From: Paenirhodobacter populi
GTDB lineage: Bacteria > Pseudomonadota > Alphaproteobacteria > Rhodobacterales > Rhodobacteraceae
Assembly (NCBI RefSeq): GCF_004022215.1
Contig: NZ_SAUZ01000032.1
Span: forward strand, 1-41,631
Reading direction: 5' to 3'
Length of the DNA: 41,631 bases
The notes beneath the pieces are model-generated. The model searched no databases, was not told the DNA's origin, and saw only the letters and a list, made by a program, of their open reading frames with translations. Positions 24,629 through 33,252 of the stretch are shown piece by piece (within the stretch, counting starts at the first letter, position 1; each line of letters starts with the position of its first letter). Both the position numbers and the translations under genes were made by a program.

Positions 24629-27235
24629 TCAGAACTGATCTAGCAGCCGGCGCAGGTAGTCGAGTTCGGCTTCGGGGCGCAGACGCTCGGCCGACCGGCG
24701 GCGGATTTCGTCCAGCAGGTCGCGCGCCCGGCGGTTCACATCCTCGCCCTGCAGCATGTCGTTGTCCGATCCGGCATGGGCGCCATCGCCGGTCGCGCGA
24801 CCCAAGGGATCGCGCGGCATTTCGCGCGCACCACGCCCGCCCGTCGCATCGCCAAGACGCTGGTTGCCCTCGGCCCCGGGCTGCTGGCCCGGCTGGCTGC
24901 CCTGTTCCTGCGCCAGCGCGTCGCGCATGTCGCGCATGCCTTCGCGCAGCGCCTCGATCGCATCGGCCTGCCGGTCCAGCGCCGCGCCGTTGTCGCCGTT
25001 GCGCAGCGCCTGTTCCGCGCCCTCCATCGCCCGGCCGGCATCCTCGAGGTTGCGCTGCGCCGATTCGCCCGCCTCGCCGCCCGGACGCGGCAAAAGCCCG
25101 CGCTGCCGGTCGAGTTCCTGCCGCAGCGCATTCTGCCGGTCGGCAAGGCTCTGGCCGCCCGGCTGACCGCCGCCCTGACCCTGCCCCGGCTGTTGCCCCT
25201 GCCCCGGCTGCTGACCTTCACCCTGCTGACCTTCGCCTTGTTGGCCCTCGCCTTGCTGACCTTCGCCCTGCTGGCCGGGGCCCTGCTGCAATTCGCGGAA
25301 GGCCTCGTCCGACAGCCGCTGCTGTTCGCGCAAAGTCTCCCCCAGATCGCGCATCGCCTGCTGGCCGGGGCCGCCGCCTTCGCCGCCCTGCCCCTGCTGC
25401 ACGCGCAGGTTTTCCATCAGCCGGGCGAGCTGATCGAGCAGTTCCTGCGCCTCGGCCATCCGGCCCTCCTCCATCAGGCGCTGGATTTCATCCATCATCT
25501 GCTGGATCTGGTCGCCGGTGATCTGCTGGCCCTGACCGCCGCCCGAGGGCTGATCGGTCTGGTCCTGCTGCTCGGCCTGTTCGGCCAGCGCGCGCAGGTA
25601 ATTGTCGGTCGCTTCCTTCAGCTCCCGCATCAGCTTGTCGATCTCGTCCTTCGAGGCGCCGTTGCGGATCGCCTCGGACAGGCGCTGCTGCGCCTGCTGC
25701 ATCGCGGCCAGCGCATCCGAAACGCCGCCATCCTCCAGCAGCTCGGCCATGTCCCAGAGCATCCCGGCGATCTCGTCGCGGGTTTCGGGCGTCAGATCGG
25801 GCTGTTCCAGCCGCAGCGCCGCAAGCCGCAGGGTCATGGGCATGTCGGGCTTGGGAAAGAAATTCTCCGGCCGATTGGTGATCGCGCGCAGGATTTCCGC
25901 GCTGGTGCCGGCATTCTCGCGCGACCACAGCAGATCGCGGCGCACCTCGATCAGCGCGGCGGCGCGGCGGTCGAAGAAGCGCCGCCCCGGCAGCTCGAGC
26001 GTTTCGGGCTCGCTCATCCCGGTCTGGCCGCGGCCATCCTCGACCGAGAGCGTCAGCTTCACCGGCAGGTTCGCCCAGGGGTGCTGTTCCGCATCCTCGA
26101 CCAGTTGATCGATGAAATCCGCGCGCGAGCCGGAAATCGGCATCGGCAGGTCGAAGACCAGATCCGGGCGCGGTTCCGGCTCCACCGTCAGCCCGTAGCG
26201 GCGCGGCACGGCGGCGAGGTCGAGGCTGACATGCGCCTCCCCCGACACCACGGCGTGGTCATCCTGCGCATGGAACGGCTGCGCGAGCTTGCCGTCCGCG
26301 CGGCGTTCCGCCAGCCCGACCAGCTCGACCGAGGGCGCTTCGTCGTTCAGCACGACGATCTCGAAATCGCGGCCGGCGGGACCGCCGATGGTGATGCGGC
26401 CGGAGCGGACCGCCTCGAAATCGCGGCGCTCCACCGTCGAGGCCTCGCCCGTGGACTCAAGCGGCGGGGCCGCCGGGCTGGAGACGGATTCGGTGAAGGG
26501 CACCGATCCCGGCGCACCGTAGAAGCGGAAGGCGAAGCGGGTGCCTTCGGGCACGGTGACCTGCCCGCCCTCGACCTTGTTCAGATAAAGCCCCGGCTTG
26601 CCGGTATAGCGCGGCGGCTCGGCCCAGCCTTCCCAGCTTGGCCCCATCGCGGCGGTCGCGGTGCCCGGCGCGCCGGGGCGGGGCGCGGCATCGAAGATCG
26701 CCAGCGGCGCGCCGAAGATCAGCGCCACCGCCGCCGCCGTCAGCGCCACCAGCCGCAGCGCATAGGGGTCATGCCGCGCCAGATCGGGATCGGGGGCGAC
26801 GGCGCGGGCGGATTTCGATGCCTCGGCCATGCGCCGCAGATGCGCGCGCCACAGCGCGGCCGAAGCCGCATCCTCCTGTCCGAGCGCGATCCGGTCGCCA
26901 AGCGCGGCGATCGGCCGGCCGGGCAGCGTCGCGTCCAGACGCCGGATCGCCTCTGCCCGCGTGGGCCAGCGGAAGCGGCGCAGCCCGAACCAGAGCGCGC
27001 CCAGCAACGCCAGCACCATCCCCACGGCCAGAACCGACAGGACCCCGCCCGACAGCGCATCCGGCAGTCCGAACGCCAGCCCGGTAAAGATCAGCGCGCA
27101 GAGCGACAGCAACGGCCAGAAGGCGCGCAGCCCCCGTTCTACCACCATCCCGGCACGGGTCAGCGCGATCGGGCGGGCAAGGGCCGCAAGTGGCCCCCGG
27201 TTACGGGTGTCTTTGCTGTCGGGGCTCTGTCGCAT
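24629..27235 (-). CDS. TIGR02302 family membrane protein (DUF4175)
   Basis: This protein of about 868 residues belongs to the alphaproteobacterial TIGR02302/DUF4175 group of unknown function. Hydrophobic helices are near residues 38-56, 63-84 and 155-178. A beta-rich middle follows (EGWAEPPRYTGKPGLYLNKVEGGQVTVPEGT is a family hallmark). A helical region then leads into an extreme Gln/Gly-rich tract near residues 650-690, and the C-terminus ends LRPEAELDYLRRLLDQF. The start MRQSPDSKD at 27235 has AAAGGA upstream. It lies 35 bp after lysA in the argH operon. Conserved linkage to lysA may be transcriptional rather than functional. It converges on the zinc-ribbon gene with 9 bp between stops. Confidence 0.85.
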   Translation of the reverse strand: MRQSPDSKDTRNRGPLAALARPIALTRAGMVVERGLRAFWPLLSLCALIFTGLAFGLPDALSGGVLSVLAVGMVLALLGALWFGLRRFRWPTRAEAIRRLDATLPGRPIAALGDRIALGQEDAASAALWRAHLRRMAEASKSARAVAPDPDLARHDPYALRLVALTAAAVALIFGAPLAIFDAAPRPGAPGTATAAMGPSWEGWAEPPRYTGKPGLYLNKVEGGQVTVPEGTRFAFRFYGAPGSVPFTESVSSPAAPPLESTGEASTVERRDFEAVRSGRITIGGPAGRDFEIVVLNDEAPSVELVGLAERRADGKLAQPFHAQDDHAVVSGEAHVSLDLAAVPRRYGLTVEPEPRPDLVFDLPMPISGSRADFIDQLVEDAEQHPWANLPVKLTLSVEDGRGQTGMSEPETLELPGRRFFDRRAAALIEVRRDLLWSRENAGTSAEILRAITNRPENFFPKPDMPMTLRLAALRLEQPDLTPETRDEIAGMLWDMAELLEDGGVSDALAAMQQAQQRLSEAIRNGASKDEIDKLMRELKEATDNYLRALAEQAEQQDQTDQPSGGGQGQQITGDQIQQMMDEIQRLMEEGRMAEAQELLDQLARLMENLRVQQGQGGEGGGPGQQAMRDLGETLREQQRLSDEAFRELQQGPGQQGEGQQGEGQQGEGQQGEGQQPGQGQQPGQGQGGGQPGGQSLADRQNALRQELDRQRGLLPRPGGEAGESAQRNLEDAGRAMEGAEQALRNGDNGAALDRQADAIEALREGMRDMRDALAQEQGSQPGQQPGAEGNQRLGDATGGRGAREMPRDPLGRATGDGAHAGSDNDMLQGEDVNRRARDLLDEIRRRSAERLRPEAELDYLRRLLDQF
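25206..25290 (-). repeat. 15-bp tandem repeat coding for GEGQQ units
   Basis: Within the TIGR02302 gene about five 15-bp units, imperfect at third positions, encode a run of G-E-G-Q-Q pentapeptides. This leads into further PGQGQQ-like sequence coded by 25163-25205. The units differ by synonymous or near-synonymous changes, so the protein repeat is maintained while the DNA drifts. Slippage could alter the copy number in frame because the period is a multiple of three. Confidence 0.85.
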
Positions 27236-27270
27236 CGGTCCTTTCCGGCCCCGGCGGGCGGGAGGATCGC

Positions 27271-28536
27271 CTAGAGCCACTCAGGGATCGTATCGCGGGA
27301 AAGCATTTCCTCAAAGCTCGGTCTCGCCCGAATGACGGCGAATTGATCCCCGTGGACCAGAACCTCGGGCACCAGCGGGCGGGAATTGTATTCCGACGCC
27401 ATCACCGCGCCATAGGCCCCGGCCGAGCGGAACGCCACCAGATCGCCCGCCGCCAGCGGCACCAGCGCGCGCGCCTTGGCGAAGGTGTCGCCGGTTTCGC
27501 ACACCGGGCCGACCACATCGCAGGGCGCCAGCGGCGTGCCCGGCGTGGGTTCCACCACCGGCACGATATCATGCCAGGCGCCATACATCGACGGCCGCAC
27601 GAGGTCATTCATCGCCGCGTCGAGGATCAGGAACTTCCGCCCCTCGCCCTCCTTCAGGTAGATCACCGAGGACACCAGCAGCCCGGCATTGCCGGAGATC
27701 AGCCGGCCCGGCTCGATCTCGATCTCGCAGCCCAGATCGCCGAGGGTCGCCTTGATGACCCCCACATATTCGACCGGCAGCGGCGGCGCATCGTTCGAGC
27801 GGGTATAGGGAATGCCCAGCCCGCCACCAAGGTCGAGCCGCTCGATCGCATGGCCGTCGGCGCGCAGCGCCTGTGTCAGGGTCCGGACCTTGAGGAAGGC
27901 GGCCTCGAAGGGCGCAAGTTCGGTCAGTTGCGAACCGATATGCACATCGACGCCCTTGATCGCGATCCCCGGCAGCTTCGCCGCCAGCGCATAGACGATA
28001 TGGGCGCGCGCGATCGGAATGCCGAACTTGTTTTCCGACTTGCCGGTGGCGATCTTTTCATGGGTATGCGCATCGACATCCGGGTTCACCCGGATCGCGA
28101 TCGGCGCCGTCACCCCCATGGCGGAGGCGATTTCGGAAATCGCCAGCAGCTCGGGTTCCGATTCCACGTTGAACTGACGGATGCCGCCTTCCAACGCCAG
28201 CCGGATTTCCGCCCGCGTCTTGCCGACGCCGGAAAAGACGATGCGGTCGCCCGGCACGCCGGCGGCCTTGGCGCGCAGATATTCGCCGCCCGAAACCACA
28301 TCCATTCCCGCGCCGAGCCCCGCCAGCACCTTCAGCACGGCGAGGTTCGACAGCGACTTGATCGCGAAGCAGACCAGATGCGGCGTGTCGCCCAGTGCCT
28401 CGTCGAACAGGCGGAAGTGGCGTTCCAGCGTCGCCGTGGAATAGACGTAGAACGGCGTGCCGACCGCTGCCGCGATCTCCGGCAGGGGGACATCCTCGGC
28501 ATGCAGGATGCCGTCGCGATAAAGAAAGTGATCCAT
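27271..28536 (-). CDS. lysA: Diaminopimelate decarboxylase
   Basis: LysA (421 aa) makes L-lysine from meso-diaminopimelate in a PLP-dependent reaction. PLP binds Lys60 in CFAIKSLSN. Other signatures are VVSGGEYLRAKAAGV, HIGSQLTELAPF, LDLGGGLGIPYTR (phosphate-binding glycines), EPGRLISGNAGLL and VGPVCETGDTFAKAR with the second-subunit catalytic cysteine. The start MDHFLYRDG at 28536 is the usual family start, and the longer reading frame upstream is not supported. The ribosome binding site is weak. It is preceded by two lipoprotein genes and argH. Confidence 0.95.
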   Translation of the reverse strand: MDHFLYRDGILHAEDVPLPEIAAAVGTPFYVYSTATLERHFRLFDEALGDTPHLVCFAIKSLSNLAVLKVLAGLGAGMDVVSGGEYLRAKAAGVPGDRIVFSGVGKTRAEIRLALEGGIRQFNVESEPELLAISEIASAMGVTAPIAIRVNPDVDAHTHEKIATGKSENKFGIPIARAHIVYALAAKLPGIAIKGVDVHIGSQLTELAPFEAAFLKVRTLTQALRADGHAIERLDLGGGLGIPYTRSNDAPPLPVEYVGVIKATLGDLGCEIEIEPGRLISGNAGLLVSSVIYLKEGEGRKFLILDAAMNDLVRPSMYGAWHDIVPVVEPTPGTPLAPCDVVGPVCETGDTFAKARALVPLAAGDLVAFRSAGAYGAVMASEYNSRPLVPEVLVHGDQFAVIRARPSFEEMLSRDTIPEWL

Positions 28537-28623
28537 GACGCCCCGGTTGGATGCTGCGGCCTTTTCCCGCTGGCTAGCGCAGAATGGCCGGGCGCGCAAT
28601 CGGCGGCACGGTCGGTCGCGCGG

Positions 28624-28839
28624 TCAGAACCCCGCACCCAGACTGACCGGGCCAAGCGAGGTGCCCAGATAACCGCCGCCATGATTGTTGACGCCGACGC
28701 TGACCGGGCCGACGCCGCTGCCGACGGAGGTCGTCACCCGCCCGCCGGATCCGGCATAGACGCCCACATGCGGCGGATGCGGCTGCGTGGCGCAACCCGC
28801 CAGCGCCAGCACCACGGCAAGGGCGCCCGCCCGGGTCAT
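28624..28839 (-). CDS. Small glycine-rich lipoprotein
   Basis: This 71-residue protein has a signal ending in LALAGC (Cys16 lipidated). The mature part is almost entirely G, S and V, with an internal duplication: VGPVSVGVN and LGPVSLGAG share the pattern GPVS[VL]G. I know no function for it. Its ATG overlaps the stop of the preceding small lipoprotein gene by 4 bp, so it is coupled to it. The 87-bp gap before lysA contains nothing I can name. Confidence 0.75.
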   Translation of the reverse strand: MTRAGALAVVLALAGCATQPHPPHVGVYAGSGGRVTTSVGSGVGPVSVGVNNHGGGYLGTSLGPVSLGAGF

Positions 28840-28985
28840 AGCCGCGTCGAGACGCCGAAGCGGGCCTCGCCGCTGATCGAAACGTCGGATTGCTTCACCT
28901 CGCGCGGGGGCTTCGGCGGACCGTCGACCCCGCAGGCGGCCAACAGCGTCGCCAGCAATGCAAGGGTCAGGGTGATGCGTGTCAT
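28836..28985 (-). CDS. lptM: LptM-like small lipoprotein
   Basis: This 49-residue lipoprotein has a signal TLALLATLLAACG with lipidated Cys18, followed by GVDGPPKPP. The short CG-x-x-GP-x-x-P pattern after the lipidated cysteine is the hallmark of YifL/LptM proteins, which in E. coli assist maturation of the LptD LPS translocon. Position next to lysA is also typical of this family. The tail (VKQSDVSISGEARFGVSTRL) is longer than the minimal motif. GAGGAGG upstream of the ATG overlaps the argH stop, 10 bp away. Functional equivalence to LptM is inference. Confidence 0.7.
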   Translation of the reverse strand: MTRITLTLALLATLLAACGVDGPPKPPREVKQSDVSISGEARFGVSTRL

Positions 28986-28995
28986 CCGGGCCTCC

Positions 28996-30396
28996 TCAGC
29001 CAAGGGCCTGTTTCCAGCGGGCGATCTGCGCGCGCACCTGATCGGGCGCGGTGCCGCCGTAAGACTGACGCGAGGCGACCGAATTGTGAACCCCGAGCAC
29101 GCCGAACACCGCATCCGTGATCGCCGGATGAACCGAGCGCATCTCGGCCAGTGTCAGATCGGGCAGGTCGACGCCCTTCTTTTCCGCCAGCGCGACCAGC
29201 GTGCCGGTGACGTGATGCGCCTCGCGGAAGGGAAGGCCCGCCTCGCGCACCAGCCAGTCGGCGAGGTCGGTGGCGGTCGAAAACCCGTTCGAGGCCGCGG
29301 CCTCCAGCTTTTCACGGTTCACCGTCAGGTCGGAGATCATCCCCGTCATCGCCGCCAGCGCCAGCATCAGCGTGTCGGCGGCATCGAAGACCTGTTCCTT
29401 GTCTTCCTGCATGTCCTTGGAATAGGCGAGCGGCAGCCCCTTCATCACCGTGAACAGCGCGACCGAGGCGCCGAGGATCCGGCCGATCTTGGCGCGCAGC
29501 AGCTCCGCCGCGTCGGGGTTGCGCTTCTGCGGCATGATCGAGGACCCGGTGGACCATTTGTCCGACATCGCGACAAAGCGGAACTGCGCCGAGGACCAGA
29601 TCACCAGCTCTTCGGCCAGACGGCTCAGATGCACGGCGCAGATCGAGGCCGAGGACAGGAATTCCAGCGCGAAATCCCGGTCCGACACGGCATCGAGGCT
29701 GTTCGCCATCGGCCGGTCGAAGCCAAGCGCCTCGGCCGTCGCGAAACGGTCGATCGGAAAGCCCGTCCCGGCCAGCGCGGCGGCGCCGAGGGGCGATTCG
29801 TTCATCCGCCGGCGCGCGTCGCCGAAGCGGCCCTTGTCGCGGGCGAACATTTCCACATAGGCCATCATGTGATGCCCGAAGGTCACCGGCTGCGCCGTCT
29901 GCAGGTGGGTGAAGCCGGGCATGACCCAGTCCGCCGTCGCCTCGGCCCGCGTCAGAAGCGCGCGGATCAGCGTGTCGAGGCTGTGGCCCGCCGCGTCGCA
30001 TTGATCGCGCACCCAGAGCCGGAAATCCGTCGCCACCTGATCGTTGCGGCTCCGCGCCGTGTGCAGCCGCCCCGCCGGTTCGCCGATCAGATCCTTCAGC
30101 CGCGCCTCGACGTTCATGTGGATGTCCTCGAGCGCGGTCGAGAACGGGAAATCGCCCGCCTCGATCTCTGACAAGACCGTGAGAAGGCCTTCCCGGATCG
30201 CTTCGGCATCGCTATCGGTAAGGATGCCCTGCGCGGCGAGCATCGCCGCATGGGCCCGGCTGCCGCGAATGTCCTGTGCGTAGAGCCGCTTGTCGAACGA
30301 GATCGAGGCGTTGATCGCCTCCATGATCGCGTCCGGGCCGGCGGCGAAGCGCCCGCCCCACATGGCATTCGAGGATTTGTCGGCACTGTCGGTCAT
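28996..30396 (-). CDS. argH: Argininosuccinate lyase
   Basis: ArgH (466 aa) splits argininosuccinate into arginine and fumarate, the last step of arginine synthesis. It shows [21 protein letters not shown] near the N-terminus, [33 protein letters not shown] (catalytic His) and the mobile-loop signature [12 protein letters not shown]. The start [17 protein letters not shown] was chosen because the family begins a few residues before MWGGRF and AAGGG lies upstream. It begins only 25 bp from the divergent tlpA-like start, so its promoter must overlap that gene. First gene of argH-lptM-lipoprotein-lysA-TIGR02302. Confidence 0.96.
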   Translation of the reverse strand: MTDSADKSSNAMWGGRFAAGPDAIMEAINASISFDKRLYAQDIRGSRAHAAMLAAQGILTDSDAEAIREGLLTVLSEIEAGDFPFSTALEDIHMNVEARLKDLIGEPAGRLHTARSRNDQVATDFRLWVRDQCDAAGHSLDTLIRALLTRAEATADWVMPGFTHLQTAQPVTFGHHMMAYVEMFARDKGRFGDARRRMNESPLGAAALAGTGFPIDRFATAEALGFDRPMANSLDAVSDRDFALEFLSSASICAVHLSRLAEELVIWSSAQFRFVAMSDKWSTGSSIMPQKRNPDAAELLRAKIGRILGASVALFTVMKGLPLAYSKDMQEDKEQVFDAADTLMLALAAMTGMISDLTVNREKLEAAASNGFSTATDLADWLVREAGLPFREAHHVTGTLVALAEKKGVDLPDLTLAEMRSVHPAITDAVFGVLGVHNSVASRQSYGGTAPDQVRAQIARWKQALG

Positions 30397-30421
30397 CGTT
30401 CGGCCCTTTTCAGGAGGCATC

Positions 30422-30964
30422 ATGCTCAGGTTGCTTGCTCTTTATACGGCCCTGAGCCTCGGCGCAAATCCCGCGGCGGCGCTGGACCTGTCGGCGCTGA
30501 AGACCGGCGAGATGAAGAAGATGGTGGTCTACGATCAGCCGCTGGCAACGCCCGACCTGCCCTTCGTCGATGCCGAAGGCGGGTCGCACAGCCTGCGCGA
30601 CTTTCGCGGCCAGCCGGTCTTGCTGAACTTCTGGGCCACATGGTGCGCGCCCTGCCGGGCCGAGATGCCGGCGCTCGACCGTGCGCAGGCCGATCTGGGG
30701 CCGCACGGGCTGAAAGTCGTGACGCTGGCGACGGGGCGCAATCCGCAGGCGCAGATCGGGCGGTTCTTCGATCAGGCCGGGGTCGCCCACCTGCCCCGCT
30801 ATCAGGATGAACCGCGTGCCCTTGCCCGCGCGATGGGGGTGGCGGGGCTGCCCGTTTCCGTCCTGATCGACCGCGAGGGCCACGAGGTCGCCCGGATCAT
30901 CGGCGAAGCGGATTGGGACAGCGCCGAAGCCCGCGCCGTGCTGGACGCGCTCACCCGGGAATAG
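30422..30964 (+). CDS. TlpA-like thiol:disulfide reductase
   Basis: This 180-residue TlpA/ResA-family periplasmic thioredoxin carries the active site WCAPC at 74-78 within [21 protein letters not shown]. The N-terminal 20 residues form a signal sequence ([17 protein letters not shown]). Other family features are [18 protein letters not shown] with the cis-proline. Such proteins keep apocytochrome or CuA-site cysteines reduced, but no cytochrome maturation gene is adjacent. AGGAGG lies 5-6 bases before the ATG at 30422. Its 3' end overlaps the convergent PAS gene by 14 bp. Confidence 0.88.
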   Translation: MLRLLALYTALSLGANPAAALDLSALKTGEMKKMVVYDQPLATPDLPFVDAEGGSHSLRDFRGQPVLLNFWATWCAPCRAEMPALDRAQADLGPHGLKVVTLATGRNPQAQIGRFFDQAGVAHLPRYQDEPRALARAMGVAGLPVSVLIDREGHEVARIIGEADWDSAEARAVLDALTRE

Positions 30965-32129
30965 CCATCGCCTGCACTTCGCCCATCGCCGCGCCGATCA
31001 CCTCGGACAACTGCACGATCGTTTCCAGCCGCGACCGGATTTCCGCATGGAATACATCGAGTTGGTCGATGGTGGAGGCAAGCCCGCCCGCCTCCTGCAT
31101 CCGGCAGCATTCGACCCGGCCCAGCACCCGGATCGTGTCGAGCGCCAGCATGTGGCGGCGAATCTCCGCCCCCGCGCGGCTGACCCGGGCCGAGGCGGCG
31201 ATCGTTTCCCCAACCGCCCGCTGCGCCGCAAGGGCAAGCCGCGGCCCGGTCGCTTTCAGCTGGCCGCGTTCGGCGTCGCTCATTTCCTGACCGACATCGC
31301 GCAACATCCGGATCGCACCCAGCAGGATCAGCACATGCGACAGCCCGCGGGCCGCCAGTTCGCACAGCCCCTCGTCGTGGCCAACAAAGGCCTGAAGCCG
31401 GCGCGAGATTCCCCGCGACGACGCCCGGTAGTTTTCCGCGATCGCCGAGACCGGCCCGCCCGTCGGCTCAAGCCGCGACGCGACGATCTGCATGTTGTTG
31501 GGGATGAGCTGCAACCCCTCGAAGCTGCGGATCAGCCCGACCTGGCCCTGCATGCCAAGCACCAGCGATTCGGTCATCGCCGAAAGCGCCCGGCCCCGCA
31601 GATCGGCGGCCGGGGTTCCCATGATCCCCCGCGCCGCGAATTCCTGCGCCAGCGCGCAGGCCACGAAACTGTCATATCCCGGAAATCCACGCGCCAGCGC
31701 CAGCCGCCGCAGGGTGATCCCATTGCGGTCCGGATCGGTGCGGTCCTCATCCTCGCGCGCGACCGATTCGCGGTAGATCCCGGGCACATCGGCGAAAATC
31801 TCCGCCCTCGGCGGCAGGTGAAGCGAGATGAACCCGTCCTCCAGCGGCAGCACAATGGCAAGGACCCAGTAGCTTTCGCCCGCACGGGTGCGACTGCACA
31901 GATAGGTCGCGGTCGGCTGCCGGGTGCCGAGCTTGCGCCACAGCAGGTCATAGATGGCGCCCGGCGTCTGCGGATCGCGCAGGACATGGTGCGACTGACC
32001 GGCAAGCTGCGCGGCGGAATGCCCCGAGAACCGGGCAAAAGCGTCGTTGACGGTGCGGATGATCCCGTCAGAATCGGCACGCGAATAGAGGATGTCGTCA
32101 ATCTGATGAATCTCGGCCCTTGTCGTCAC
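30951..32129 (-). CDS. Aer-type PAS domain signalling protein without MCP tip
   Basis: This protein of about 392 residues has an N-terminal PAS domain (about 10-105) of the Aer aerotaxis type (HHVLRDPQTPGAIYDLLWRKL...GESYWVLAIVLPLEDG), which in Aer binds FAD. The remaining 290 residues are mostly helical, with segments such as AERGQLKATGPRLALAAQRAVGE and DTIRVLGRVECCRMQEAG. No transmembrane segment, HAMP, kinase, GGDEF, EAL or conserved MCP hairpin tip is visible, so its output is unknown. A GTG start at 32129 with GGAGG upstream is preferred over a TTG ten codons earlier. The EAL gene is divergent, 158 bp away. Confidence 0.72.
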   Translation of the reverse strand: MTTRAEIHQIDDILYSRADSDGIIRTVNDAFARFSGHSAAQLAGQSHHVLRDPQTPGAIYDLLWRKLGTRQPTATYLCSRTRAGESYWVLAIVLPLEDGFISLHLPPRAEIFADVPGIYRESVAREDEDRTDPDRNGITLRRLALARGFPGYDSFVACALAQEFAARGIMGTPAADLRGRALSAMTESLVLGMQGQVGLIRSFEGLQLIPNNMQIVASRLEPTGGPVSAIAENYRASSRGISRRLQAFVGHDEGLCELAARGLSHVLILLGAIRMLRDVGQEMSDAERGQLKATGPRLALAAQRAVGETIAASARVSRAGAEIRRHMLALDTIRVLGRVECCRMQEAGGLASTIDQLDVFHAEIRSRLETIVQLSEVIGAAMGEVQAMAIPG

Positions 32130-32287
32130 CCTGCGCGCGCCTCCGCCCGTTCCGGTCAAGGCTAACGGCCACGGCTTTCCGGTTCCTTAACGCGCGTCCT
32201 TTCCGGCATTCTGCGGAAGCCCCGAAAAGTTTTACGGGTTGTTAGGCTCGGCGGAGGATGCTGTCGCCAGCCGTAACGGAGTGCCCC

Positions 32288-33133
32288 ATGTCGAACGCCG
32301 CAAATCTTCCGCCTGGCCCGCCGGATTCCGAATACCCGACTCCGCTGGATTACGCGATCGCGCGATGTGACAGCGAAGTCCTGACGATGGTGCGCCGCGC
32401 GATCGAGAGGAAAGAAGTTCTTCTGGCATTTCAACCCATTGTGCAAAGCACGCGGCCCGAACGCCCGGCCTTTTACGAAGGGTTGATCCGGCTTCTGGAT
32501 GAAACCGGGCGGATCATTCCTGCGCGCGATTTCATCGAACATGCGGAAACCACCGAACTCGGGCGGCGAATCGACTGCCTTGCGCTGGAACTCGGGCTCC
32601 GGGCGCTGGCGGAGGATCCGAACCTGCGGCTGGCGATCAACATGTCGGCGCGTTCGATCAGCTATCCCGACTGGATGCGGGTGCTGAACACCGGGCTGTC
32701 TTGCGACAGCACCGCGGCGGAGCGGCTGATTCTGGAAATCACCGAAAGCTCGGCGATGCAGATGCCCGACATGGTCACCACCTTCATGGCGGAGCTGCAA
32801 AACCGCGGGCTGAGCTTCGCGCTTGACGATTTCGGGGCGGGATACACCTCCTTCCGCTACCTGCGCGAGTTCTACTTCGACATCCTCAAGATCGATGGCC
32901 AGTTCATCCGCGGCATCTCGGACAATCCCGACAATCAGGTGCTGACCGCGGCGCTGATGTCGATCGCGCAGCATTTCGACATGTTCACGGTGGCGGAATC
33001 GGTCGAATCCGCCTCGGACGCCGCCTATCTGACCGAACTCGGCATCGACTGCATGCAGGGATATTACTTCGGCGCGCCGACCGTGCTGCCACCCTGGAAA
33101 CTGGCCGAGGCGGCCCGCGCCCTGCGTGCCTGA
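32288..33133 (+). CDS. EAL-domain cyclic-di-GMP phosphodiesterase
   Basis: This 281-residue single-domain EAL protein would hydrolyse c-di-GMP to pGpG. The EAL triad reads EGL (Glu64), and the other metal and catalytic positions are present: Asn118 (INMS), Glu153 (ITES), Asp180-Asp181 ([10 protein letters not shown]), Lys201 (LKID), Glu237 (AESVE) and Gln257 (MQGYYFG). Activity is therefore plausible despite the A-to-G change. About 35 N-terminal residues precede the domain, with no sensor or membrane helix. The start at 32288 has GGAG about 7 bases upstream. A hairpin (33120-33140) overlaps the stop and could end the transcript. Confidence 0.9.
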   Translation: MSNAANLPPGPPDSEYPTPLDYAIARCDSEVLTMVRRAIERKEVLLAFQPIVQSTRPERPAFYEGLIRLLDETGRIIPARDFIEHAETTELGRRIDCLALELGLRALAEDPNLRLAINMSARSISYPDWMRVLNTGLSCDSTAAERLILEITESSAMQMPDMVTTFMAELQNRGLSFALDDFGAGYTSFRYLREFYFDILKIDGQFIRGISDNPDNQVLTAALMSIAQHFDMFTVAESVESASDAAYLTELGIDCMQGYYFGAPTVLPPWKLAEAARALRA

Positions 33134-33169
33134 CGCAGGGTCCGCTATGCCCTACGCGCCGGATTAAGC

Positions 33170-33216
33170 TTGACCTGACAGACCCATACTGCATCCTGCC
33201 CTTAGGAAGATCTTCC
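33170..33216 (+). promoter_or_regulatory. Possible phaA promoter and palindrome
   Basis: TTGACC at 33170-33175 is a good -35 match, but the -10 about 16 bp downstream (CATCCT) is poor. A perfect palindrome GGAAGATCTTCC follows at 33205-33216 in the presumed leader of phaA and could be an operator. PhaR-type repressors usually control these genes, but their remembered TGC-rich site is not evident here. Confidence 0.25.
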
Positions 33217-33252
33217 GTCGCAGGCGGCGGAAGGTCCTGTGAGGAGAGGATC

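Noticed and set aside
24776-27274. 832-codon open frame on the plus strand opposite the TIGR02302 gene, with a Leu-rich membrane-like tract
   Set aside because: The Leu-rich stretch is only the complement of the Gln/Gly repeat. The minus-strand protein has clear family motifs and a ribosome binding site.
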